A DNA stretch of 64,000 nt, from assembly GCA_948470475.1 (NCBI GenBank), contig OX419344.1, positions 24,985,725 to 25,049,724 of the forward strand, in the 5' to 3' direction. A program made the translations under genes and the position numbers. This document shows, one piece after another, positions 20,966 to 31,221 of the stretch (the first letter of the stretch is position 1; each line of letters starts with the position of its first letter). The DNA comes from Galaxea fascicularis. Taxonomy: Eukaryota; Cnidaria; Anthozoa; Scleractinia; Euphylliidae. The notes below the pieces were generated by a model that did not search any database, was not told where the DNA came from, and was given only the letters and a program-made list of their open reading frames with translations.

Positions 20966-21435
20966 CAAGTCAGTTGCATGGTCAACTATTCCACATGCCA
21001 TTACGTTGGTCACACAACAGTGTAGTCAGTAAGTCAGACTATTGATTATTTCATGGGAATGCCAATTTAATTATATACTGAGCCAGTCAAGCAGTCTGTT
21101 ATTCAGCCAGTCAGCTAATTAAAACTGACTCAGTCATAACTGGGATAGTTAGTTTCATCAGACAGTCACCTGATCAGGTATTAAGCAAATTGGCTGATAA
21201 ATTGGACAGTCAATCTTCTGTCATACAGACTAGGCTGGTCAAGTGCTTGACTCAAAAGTCCAAGAATCAGTCAATAAATCAGTGATTCAGTGTGGTAGAT
21301 TGCTTGTCTGAGCTTCCATTGCTGAACTTGGCTTTGACTGAGCCACAGATGAACAGAAACAAATATTTAATATTATCCTAATCAAAGATTAACTGTTGTA
21401 TAATTTACTCATACGTTTAAGCCAACTATTAGCTC

Positions 21436-21436
<1 letters not shown>

Positions 21437-21513
<77 letters not shown>
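21437..21513. repeat. (TAA)n microsatellite, about 25 units
   Basis: An almost perfect run of ataataata. On the minus strand it is (TTA)n and directly follows the SINE-like element at 21514-21716, so it is best read as that element's 3' tail. The tyrosine-run peptide predicted over it is an artefact. Confidence 0.9.
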
Positions 21514-21515
<2 letters not shown>

Positions 21516-21599
21516 TCGGGTTTAACAGTGGACATCCATGTAGTGGCTCTTATCATCCACTGTATGCAGATCAAATTGGAATTTGGAAAGTGTTGGAGT

Positions 21600-21648
<49 letters not shown>

Positions 21649-21716
21649 AACCCACATATGGCGCCAAGACCGGAAATCGAAGCTGTCACCACTGCACTCT
21701 CCCTGCTCCCCTTGGC
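21514..21716 (-). mobile_element. SINE-like retroposon, tRNA-derived head, partly deleted
   Basis: Read on the minus strand it begins ggggagcagggagagtgcag, then tggtgacagcttcgatttcc. The first part resembles a Pol III A box region (gcGCAGTGGTGAgAGC type), and 'ttcgatttcc' resembles a B box (GGTTCGATTCC). The usual 30-40 bases between them appear lost. It continues with a body (ggttctcttctctgctccga, ggtttttctctgggtactcc) and ends in the (TTA)n tail. Head, body and tail order fit a SINE. The family name is not known to me. Confidence 0.55.
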
Positions 21717-22397
21717 TCAAACTGTGCTTTCAATAAGCCAGCAGACCCAGCTCTGTGTGCTTGGTTCACCCAGGAGCAAAATACAACACTACGTATACCA
21801 TGTGAATCTTGACTGTGGAGGCCTTGATCCAGTCTGTTTTTAGCAGCTGATCTAGAAATAAGATTTAACAAAAGGTCTTGATGATAGCAGAAACAATGCA
21901 ACTTTCAGAAAGGAAAAAATTTTTTTATTCTCTGTTACACTATTAAATTTTATCAACCCCATACTTGTGTAATATTCCAACTGAGATATCAGTTCAACAG
22001 AATCCTTAGTACCATTGCAAGGTTGTTACTAGAAGCCAGGACCCGGGTACCAGTACCTATTCTGTGAACACAGTACCCACCTTTGTTGTTGAGGTACTGA
22101 AAAGGGCAAGCCAAAAAAAAATGTTAGGGTACCTGCTTATTTAGAATCCTATACCCTCCTATTTCTTCAATTAATGAAACCCCGGCATTGGTGTAAATAA
22201 AACTGCAATTTAAAAGGGAAATGCTAATACAGTTACTGTCATTCTGGGGCTATTTTTAAACCATATAAGGAGGGAAAATTAAAAGAAATGCACAGTTGTA
22301 ATCTCTGTCCAAGCCAAGATTTCAGTCTCATTATGTCTGGGAGCTTGACCCCAGGAAAAAGAAATATCGCACATCCTCTTTTAGTGAGATAACTTAC
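21717..22397. other. Intergenic or intronic DNA, nothing recognised
   Basis: No clear exon or repeat. A few purine-rich patches occur near 22090-22140. The possible minus-strand donor at its right edge (aacttac at 22391-22397) belongs to the candidate exon that follows. Confidence 0.3.
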
Positions 22398-22507
22398 AGT
22401 AAAGGCTTCATTATCCTAGACAATTCACTTCTTAAATATTTCATTCTCCAAGAGAGGCAAATTTTATCAAAAAGTAGTGAATGAATGATGTAATCGTGCT
22501 TTTGATT
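22398..22507 (-). CDS. Candidate minus-strand exon, unidentified
   Basis: On the minus strand it lies between accctgtag and a good donor (ttact|gtaagttatc), and is open for 36 codons: NQKHDYIIHSLLFDKICLSW, then RMKYLRSELSRIMKPLL. It starts at phase 0, which matches the phase left by the exon candidate at 23200-23261. The two would therefore splice in frame around the LINE between them. I do not recognise the protein. Confidence 0.35.
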
Positions 22508-22599
22508 CTACAGGGTTTAAAAATGCACCAATATACCATCAATAAAATTTATCATTACTTGTCTGCATTACTGCTCGATGCACTCGTTGACCAAATAAT

Positions 22600-23155
22600 T
22601 TTCTTTTACATATATCCAACCTGCAAGATCTGTGTTGACAAGGTTACATAATCCTTACCATTGGATCAACAGCAGTAAGCGGCCATTCTATATTAAGAAA
22701 TCTAGGTTAGAAATAAAAAAAAGAGGAGCTAATATTTGGAATGACATGCCAGCATCTTTAAGAGAGCTCCCAAAAAACAACTTGCAAATGAAACTTCACT
22801 CTTTCCTTCTTGATATTCTTAAGAAGCGTGATGACTATATTGATATTTCCCAAATTACCTCTGCTCTAAAAACATACAAATAGAACTTGAGTTCTTCATT
22901 CAAACATAAATTTACCTCGTAACGATACTTATGTCATTGAACTTGTAATTATGATAATGATTTAAGTTAACTCAATCTGTGCAAGTAATTATGTAAGTCT
23001 CCTTTTGTAAATTTAGTAATTACTTATTATTTTCATTGTAATCTTTTGGTGTGACTGTAACCCGCCTAGATAAGCAATTGCTATTTGTGGACCAGTCCTT
23101 TTGTGTTGTGTATTGTCAATTATTCTTTAAATACAGTTGAAGTTTAAGTTGAATT
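22600..23155 (+). mobile_element. 5'-truncated non-LTR retrotransposon: RT C-terminal end plus 3' UTR
   Basis: The open frame 22632-22883 reads SKRPFYIKKSRLEIKKRGAN, then IWNDMPASLRELPKNNLQMK and LHSFLLDILKKRDDYIDI, with a stop at 22881-22883. The 'GxxIWNxxPxxLR' block followed by a basic/aromatic helix is the usual C-terminus of LINE reverse transcriptases, downstream of the polymerase domain, which is absent here. The 3' UTR runs to about 23155 and includes gtaacccgcctagataagca. It is a dead copy and seems to lie within the intron of a minus-strand gene candidate. Confidence 0.75.
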
Positions 23156-23199
23156 AAGCCCATCCTATATTCTGGGACAAAAGAAGCCAAAATACTCAC

Positions 23200-23261
23200 C
23201 TTCTTGAAGAATCCTTTGTGACATATGATGGCACCAGAATGTTCTGTGAACAATCCTTGTG
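23200..23261 (-). CDS. Candidate minus-strand exon with strong splice sites, unidentified
   Basis: On the minus strand it lies between ttttgttcaacag and gaag|gtgagta, both close to consensus. In one frame it reads QGLFTEHSGAIICHKGFFKK and ends on a codon boundary. Only 62 bp long, so alone it could be chance. The exact splice sites, the protein-like reading and the phase match to 22398-22507 together make a real exon reasonable. The family is unknown and no upstream exon was found before the TIR element at 23777. Confidence 0.4.
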
Positions 23262-23319
23262 CTGTTGAACAAAATCAAAATAAGAGTGTTGTGAAATAAA
23301 ACACATTATTCATTTCTTT

Positions 23320-23610
23320 GATCGTGAGCGGGCGGTATCCTGAGAATCCTGCAATCTGATTGGTTCCGAGAGCGGGCAGTATTTTCCTATCTCCTGACCA
23401 CGGTCATGGTAACCAACTACGCTAACCGCAGACTGAAGTTGCGAATTGAAATAGCGAAGTTTCAATTTGTCTTCTAAAATTGTTTTTTGTTGACTTTTGA
23501 AAGCGAAACTTCACACAGTGTAAAAGTACGGCCCTCGACCTGCAGCCTGACGGGCTGTACTCGAGACCTCGGGCACAGTTGTTGCCAATACGGACCTCTC
23601 GGCCGTCGAA
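23320..23610. repeat. GC-richer interspersed repeat
   Basis: It contains gcaatctgattggttccgag plus agcgggcag near the left, and cgacctgcagcctgacgggc and gagacctcgggcacagttgt near the right. The base composition is clearly different from its AT-rich surroundings. The three overlapping frames at 23422-23699 arise from it. See also 20690-20965. Confidence 0.4.
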
Positions 23611-23776
23611 TAACATACATACATTCTATAAAAGCTTGCACGTTTAAAACATCTTGGCCTGCCACACAAAAAAGCTATTTTCATTCACTACAGTTATGAC
23701 AAAACTGAATGTTTACCTGCTTTATATGTTAAAAGCAATTTTCAGTGCTGGTCAAGTTCTCCAAGATGAGGTGACA

Positions 23777-24495
23777 CTTAAGGTTACTGTATTATACCTT
23801 CAGAACAACAATTTTCTTTAATTAAAATTTTGAATTTTCGGTTAAAAGTAATGGTAGAAATGTGATCTCTAATTTTAAAAAAAGTTTAAAAAAGGCGAAA
23901 TATTGGAAGAGAAATGGTGGTTTTACGTTTTGGCTGGAAGTAAATTAAGTTCTTCTTTTCATTGACATACATTCATTATAGTGCTGTATAATCTCACATC
24001 AATCTTTTCACTTGTAGTGGACACTTCAACAGCTAAAACGCAAAGGGAATTTTGTTTTGCCCTCAAATTTCGACAGCAGCTAGTTAAACAAATAAACAAA
24101 AAAACATGTCAGCAAATTTTGTAATTCAAAAAAACAAAATTTTCCAAGAGCAATTTTTTTATGATCACATTTTTTAAATACTATTTCGACAATGTTCTGT
24201 AGCTTTTCACTGTGATTCACTATGGCCAAACCCAGACATGTTTTAGCGCTTTGGGTACAGAAAATGAAGGGCAAATTAAATTAGCCAAAGACAAAATTTG
24301 CTTTGATTTGCAGCTTTCAAAAGGTGATTCAGATGCTCACATTTAGAGGTCGTGAAAAATTAGATAATTCATTTTATTTCAAAATTTGTGGTATAGTACT
24401 GATATAGAAGTTTAGGTACCTTCAGTTTAAAGTGGATGCACTCTATCCCTTGAATATTAGACACCTCTAAATTAAAGGTATACAGTAACCTTAAT
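23777..24495. repeat. TIR element of about 720 bp
   Basis: The left end cttaaggttactgtattata plus cctt (23778-23800) is the inverse of the right end aaaggtatacagtaacctta (24474-24493), about 20 bp with a 2-bp difference. The interior is AT-rich with no coding capacity; the 64-codon minus frame at 24080-24274 has none of the signs of a gene. Probably a non-autonomous DNA transposon. Confidence 0.65.
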
Positions 24496-24617
24496 ATCAA
24501 ATTGTTTGGTCACACTGTCTGTGCATTTAGCTGATACCAAGCACAGGCAGTTTGTTACTGGCATCTATCAAAGTTTCATTCCTTTAAGTTTCACCCTTCA
24601 CACACTTTGTTTTTCAG

Positions 24618-24780
24618 GATGAAAAGATTTGGATGTGGCTTCCCAGGCAAGGCATTCGAATTTTTTCCTGAACAAAAATTAATACATGAATGGTTTGATC
24701 ACATGAGCTGCCCCACACTGTCTGAAATTTGTGAAACTTTCAAACAAAATGATGCATTCCAGTCAAATGTCCAGTTGTAG
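24618..24780 (+). CDS. Candidate last exon of an unidentified gene
   Basis: After a strong polypyrimidine tract and acceptor (cactttgtttttcag, ending 24617) the + strand is open for 53 codons to TAG at 24778-24780. It reads MKRFGCGFPGKAFEFFPEQK, LIHEWFDHMSCPTLSEICET and FKQNDAFQSNVQL. The composition is that of a folded protein and the stop is followed by AT-rich DNA with AATAAA at 25036-25041. The exon begins with one base finishing a codon, so ATG need not be the start. I could not name the family or find the preceding exon. If real, the gene ends about 580 bp before the satellite array. Confidence 0.45.
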
Positions 24781-25361
24781 ATGAATTAATGCATGGGATT
24801 TAACATAGCTATGAAGTCCAAGAATATTTTGTTCTAGCAGGCAAAAGAAAACTGCAGAAAAATCCATACTTCTTTAACTAGAAAAAGCTCAGGGTATCAA
24901 GCACTTGCATAGCACAACCCACTGAACAAATATTACAAAAGCCCTCCACCATAGAACCTCCCTTATCACCCTCTATCACGCCGACAATCCTCTGATCTCT
25001 GATTCCACCAAGTTTAAAATGTATGGGTGTGCATGAATAAAATGAAACATAACTTCAAGCTACCAACTTTCTATTATCTATGAACAGAGAAACTTCCTCT
25101 GATGTTTTGACTTTCACCACAACGATAACAGCAATTTAAAAAAAAAAAAGGTTATCACTAAACATTTTGCTCCTATTATCCAAACCAAACCATTTGCCAG
25201 AGGTTAAGCCACAAGGCATTCTAATAATGAATCACTGGCTATTATTCATGCATTCAGATAATGACATTTAGTGAGAATGGCTGTAAAACAATAATATTCT
25301 AAGCGTTGCTGCTTTCATTTATAATCTGCCCCCATAAAAAAGACAGTTTCCAACCCATAAC
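24781..25361. other. Unique DNA between the last exon candidate and the satellite
   Basis: AT-rich, with no open frame. AATAAA at 25036-25041 could serve as the polyadenylation signal of the exon above. An A-run lies at 25137-25149. No transposon or transition repeat marks the approach to the array. Confidence 0.4.
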
Positions 25362-28300
25362 TGCCTGAAACTTTAACTATTTCAAAAGAAAACCTAGAAA
25401 TCATCTGTAAATGCTTCCAAGAACTCAGAAAACATGATTTCTATTCTTATTTCATCTGTGTGCAAGATTTTAGCAAAGTTGAAATTTTCACCAAAACCCA
25501 AAGGGGGGACCACATGGTTTTGAGTCAAATTTTGAATTTGGCTTAAACTTTGCCTATTTCAAAAAGGAACCTAGAAATCATCTGTAAATGCTTCCAAGAA
25601 CTCAGAAAACATGATTTCTATTCTTATTTGAGCTATGTGCAAGATTTTAGCAAAGTTGAAATTTTCACCAAAACCCAAAGGGGCCGGACCACATGGTTTT
25701 GAGTCAAATTTTGAATTTGGCTTAAACTTTGCCTACTTCAAAAAGGAACCTAGAAATCATCTGTAAATGCTTCCAAGAACTCCGAAAACATGATTTCTAT
25801 TCTTATTTGAGCTGTGTGCAAGATTTTAGCAAAGTTGAAATTTTCACCAAAACCTAAAGGAGGGACCACATGGTTTTGAGTCAAATTTTGAATTTGGCTT
25901 AAACTTTGCCTATTTCAAAAAGGAACCTAGAAATCATCTGTAAATGCTTCCAAGAACTCAGAAAACATGATTTCTATTCTTATTTGAGCTGTGTGCAAGA
26001 TTTTAGCAAAGTTGAAATTTTCACCAAAACCCAAAGGGGGGACCACATGGTTTTGAGTCAAATTTTGAATTTGGCTTAAACTTTGCCTACTTCAAAAAGG
26101 AACCTAGAAATCATCTGTAAATGCTACCAAGAACTCCAAAAACATGATTTCTATTCTTATTTGAGCTGTGTGCAAGATTTTAGCAAAGTTGAAATTTTCA
26201 CCAAAACCCAAAGGGGGGACCACAGGGTTTTGAGTCAAATTTTGAATTTGGCTTAAACTTTGCCTACTTCAAAAAGGAACCTAGAAATCATCTGTAAATG
26301 CTTCCAAGAACTCATAAAACATGATTTCTATTCTTATTTGAGCTATGTGCAAGATTTTAGCAAAGTTGAAATTTTCACCAAAACCCAAAGGGGGGACCAC
26401 ATGGTTTTGAGTCAAATTTTGAATTTGGCTTAAACTTTGCCTATTTCAAAAAGGAACCTAGAAATCATCTGTAAATGCTTCCAAGAACTCATAAAACATG
26501 ATTTCTATTCTTATTTGAGCTGTGTGCAAGATTTTAGCAAAGTTGAAATTTTCACCAAAACCCAAAGGGGGGACCACATGGTTTTGAGTCAATGTTTGAA
26601 TTTGGCTTAAACTTTGCCTACTTCAAAAAGGAACCTAGAAATCATCTGTAAATGGTTCCAAGAACTCCGAAAACATGATTTCTATTCTTATTTCAGCTGT
26701 GTGCAAGATTTTAGCAAAGTTGAAATTTTCACCAAAACCCAAAGGGGGGACCACATGGTGTTGAGTCAAATTTTGAATTTGGCTTAAACTTTGCCTACTT
26801 CAAAAAGGAACCTAGAAATCATCTGTAAATGCTTCCAAGAACTCAGAAAACATGATTTCTATTTTTATTTGAGCTGTGTGCAAGATTTTAGCAAAGTTGA
26901 AATTTTCACCAAAACCCAAAGGGGGCACCACATGGTTTTGAGTCAAATTTTGAATTTGGCTTAAACTTTGCCTATTTCAAAAAGGAACCTAGAAATCATC
27001 TGTAAATGCTTCCAAGAACTCAGAAAACATGATTTCTATTCTTATTTCAGCTGTGTGCAAGATTTTAGCAAAGTTGAAATTTTCACCAAAACCCAAAGGG
27101 GGGACCACATGGTTTTGAGTCAAATTTTGAATTTGGCTTAAACTTTGCCTATTTCAAAAAGCAACCTAGAAATCATCTGTAAATGCTTCCAAGAACTCAG
27201 AAAACATGATTTCTATTCTTATTTGAGGTATGTGCAAGATTTTAGCAAAGTTGACATTTTCACCAAAACCCAAAGGGGGGACCACATGGTTTTGAGTCAA
27301 ATTTTGAATTTGGCTTAAACTTTGCCTACTTCAAAAAGGAACCTAGAAATCATCTGTAAATGCTTCCAAGAACTCAGAAAACATGATTTCTATTCTTATT
27401 TCAGCTGTGTGCAAGATTTTAGCAAAGTTGAAATTTTCACCAAAACCCAAAGGGGGGACCACATGGTTTTGAGTCAAATTTTGAATTTGGCTTAAACTTT
27501 GCCTATTTCAAAAAGGAACCTAGAAATCACCTGTAAATGCTTCCAAGAACTCAGAAAACATGATTTCTATTCTTATTTGAGCTGTGTGCAAGATTTTAGC
27601 AAAGTTGAAATTTTCACCAAAACCCAAAGGGGGGACCACATGGTTTTGAGTCAAATTTTGAATTTGGCTTAAACTTTGCCTATTTCAAAAAGCAACCTAG
27701 AAATCATCTGTAAATGCTTCCAAGAACTCAGAAAACATGATTTCTATTCTTATTTGAGCTATGTGCAAGATTTTAGCAAAGTTGACATTTTCAACAAAAC
27801 CCAAAGGGGGGACCACATGGTGTTGAGTCAAATTTTGAATTTGGCTTAAACTTTGCCTACTTGAAAAAGGAACCTAGAAATCATCTGTAAATGCTTCCAA
27901 GAACTCAGAAAACATGATTTCTATTCTTATTTGAGCTGTGTGCAAGATTTTAGCAAAGTTGAAATTTTCACCAAAACCCAAAGGGGGCACCACATGGTTT
28001 TGAGTCAAATTTTGAATTTGGCTTAAACTTTGCCTACTTCAAAAAGGAACCTAGAAATCATCTGTAAATGCTTCCAAGAACTCCGAAAACATGATTTCTA
28101 TTCTTATTTCAGCTGTGTGCAAGATTTTAGCAAAGTTGAAATTTTCACCAAAACCCAAAGGGGGGACCACATGGTTTTGAGTCAAATTTTGAATTTGGCT
28201 TAAACTTTGCCTACTTCAAAAAGGAACCTAAAAATCATCTGTAAATGCTTCCAAGAACTCCGAAAACATGATTTCTATTTTCATTTCAGCTGTGTGCAAG

Positions 28301-31221
28301 ATTTTAGCAAAGTTGAAATTTTCACCAAAACCCAAAGGGGGGACCACATGGTTTTGAGTCAAATTTTGAATTTGGCTTAAACTTTGCCTACTTCAAAAAG
28401 GAACCTAGAAATCATCTGTAAATGCTTCCAAGAACTCCGAAAACATGATTTCTATTTTTATTTCAGCTGTGTGCAAGATTTTAGCAAAGTTGAAATTTTC
28501 ACCAAAACCCAAAGGGGGGACGACATGGTTTTGAGTCAAATTTTGAATTTGGCTTAAACTTTGCCTATTTCAAAAAGGAACCTAGAAAACATCTGTAAAT
28601 GCTTGCAAGAACTCCGAAAACATGATTTCTATTCTTATTTGAGCTATGTGCAAGATTTTAGCAAAGTTGAAATTTTCACCAAAACCCAAAGGGGGGACCA
28701 CATGGTTTTGAGTCAAATTTTGAATTTGGCTTAAACTTTGCCTACTTCAAAAAGGAACCTAGAAATCATCTGTAAATGCTTCCAAGAACTCAGAAAACAT
28801 GATTTCTATTCTTATTTCAGCTGTGTGCAAGATTTTAGCAAAGTTGAAATTTTCACCAAAACCCAAAGGGGGGACCACATGGTTTTGAGTCAAATTTTGA
28901 ATTTGGCTTAAACTTTGCCTACTTCAAAAAGGAACCTAGAAATCATCTGTAAATGCTTCCAAGAACTCAGAAAACATGATTTCTATTCTTATTTGAGCTA
29001 TGTGCAAGATTTTAGCAAAGTTGAAATTTTCACCAAAACCCAAAGGGGGGACCACATGGTTTTGAGTCAAATTTTGAATTTGGCTTAAACTTTGCCTACT
29101 TCAAAAAGCAACCTAGAAATCATCTGTAAATGCTTCCAAGAACTCAGAAAACATGATTTCTATTCTTATTTGAGCTGTGTGCAAGATTTTAGCAAAGTTG
29201 AAATTTTCACCAAAACCTAAAGGAGGGACCACATGGTTTTGAGTCAAATTTTGAATTTGGCTTAAACTTTGCCTATTTCAAAAAGGAACCTAGAAATCAT
29301 CTGTAAATGCTTCCACGAACTCAGAAAACATGATTTCTATTCTTATTTGAGCTGTGTGCAAGATTTTAGCAAAGTTGAAATTTTCACCAAAACCCAAAGG
29401 GGGGACCACATGGTTTTGAGTCAAATTTTGAATTTGGCTTAAACTTTGCCTACTTCAAAAAGGAACCTAGAAATCATCTGTAAATGCTTCCAAGAACTCA
29501 GAAAACATGATTTCAATTCTTATTTCAGCTGTGTGCAAGATTTTAGCAAAGTTGAAATTTTCACCAAAACCCAAAGGGGGGACCACATGGTTTTGAGTCA
29601 AATTTTGAATTTGGCTTAAACTTTGCCTATTTCAAAAAGGAACCTAGAAATCATCTGTAAATGCTTCCAAGAACTCCGAAAACATGATTTCTATTCTTAT
29701 TTGAGCTATGTGCAAGATTTTAGCAAAGTTGAAATTTTCACCAAAACCCAAAGGGGGGACCACATGGTTTTGAGTCAAATTTTGAATTTGGCTTAAACTT
29801 TGCCTACTTCAAAAAGGAACCTAGAAATCATCTGTAAATGCTTCCAAGAACTCAGAAAACATGATTTCTATTCTTATTTGAGCTGTGTGCAAGATTTTAG
29901 CAAAGTTGAAATTTTCACCAAAACCCAAAGGGGGGACCACATGGTTTTGAGTCAAATTTTGAATTTGGCTTAAACTTTGCCTACTTCAAAAAGGAACCTA
30001 GAAATCATCTGTAAATGCTTCCACGAACTCAGAAAACATGATTTCTATTCTTATTTGAGCTGTGTGCAAGATTTTAGCAAAGTTGAAATTTTCACCAAAA
30101 CCCAAAGGGGGGACCACATGGTTTTGAGTCAAATTTTGAATTTGGCTTAAACTTTGCCTACTTCAAAAAGGAACCTAGAAATTATCTGTAAATGTTTCAA
30201 AGAACTCCGAAAACATGATTTCTATTCTTATTTGAGCTGTGTGCAAGATTTTACCAAAGTTGAAATTTTCACCAAAACCCAAAGGGGGGACCACATGGTT
30301 TTGAGTCAAATTTTGAATTTGGCTTAAACTTTGCCTACTTCAAAAAGGAACCTAGAAATCATCTGTAAATGCTTCCAAGAACTCAGAAAACATGATTTCT
30401 ATTCTTATTTCAGCTGTGTGCAAGATTTTAGCAAAGTTGAAATTTTCACCAAAACCCAAAGGGGGGACCACATGGTTTTGAGTCAAATTTTGAATTTGGC
30501 TTAAACTTTGCCTACTTCAAAAAGGAACCTAGAAATCATCTGTAAATGCTTCCAAGAACTCATAAAACATGATTTCTATTTTTATTTGACCTGTGTGCAA
30601 GATTTTAGCAAAGTTGAAATTTTCACCAAAACCCAAAGGGGGGACCACATGGTTTTGAGTCAAATTTTGAATTTGGCTTAAACTTTGCCTATTTCAAAAA
30701 GGAACCTAGAAATCATCTGTAAATGCTTCCAAGAACTCAGAAAACATGATTTCTATTCTTATTTGAGCTGTGTGCAAGATTTTAGCAAAGTTGAAATTTT
30801 CACCAAAACCCAAAGGGGGGACCACATGGTTTTGAGTCAAATTTTGAATTTGGCTTAAACTTTGCCTATTTCAAAAAGGAACCTAGAAATCATCTGTAAA
30901 TGCTTCCAAGAACTCAGAAAACATGATTTCTATTTTCATTTCAGCTGTGTGCAAGATTTTAGCAAAGTTGAAATTTTCACCAAAACCCAAAGGGGGGACC
31001 ACATGGTTTTGAGTCAAATTTTGAATTTGGCTTAAACTTTGCCTACTTCAAAAAGGAACCTAGAAATCATCTGTAAATGCTTCCAAGAACTCCGAAAACA
31101 TGATTTCTATTCTTATTTCAGCTGTGTGCAAGATTTTAGCAAAGTTGAAATTTTCACCAAAACCCAAAGGGGGGACGACATGGTTTTGAGTCAAATTTTG
31201 AATTTGGCTTAAACTTTGCCT

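Larger units (their letters stand above)
18960..21360. repeat. Decayed GTCA/CAGT tetranucleotide tract
   Basis: Short runs such as cagtcagtcagt, gtcagccagtcagtc and agtcagtcaatcagccaatt recur dozens of times over about 2.4 kb, separated by mutated or inserted DNA. The spacing and mixed variants (cagtca, cagcca, tagtca) suggest one very long tetranucleotide repeat that has diverged. It is interrupted by elements at 19461-19970 and 20690-20965. Confidence 0.65.

Noticed and set aside
21389..21574. Tyrosine-run protein
   Set aside because: It is a translation of the (TAA)n microsatellite.
25137..25149. A-run as a retroposon tail
   Set aside because: No element body or target duplication is visible on either side.
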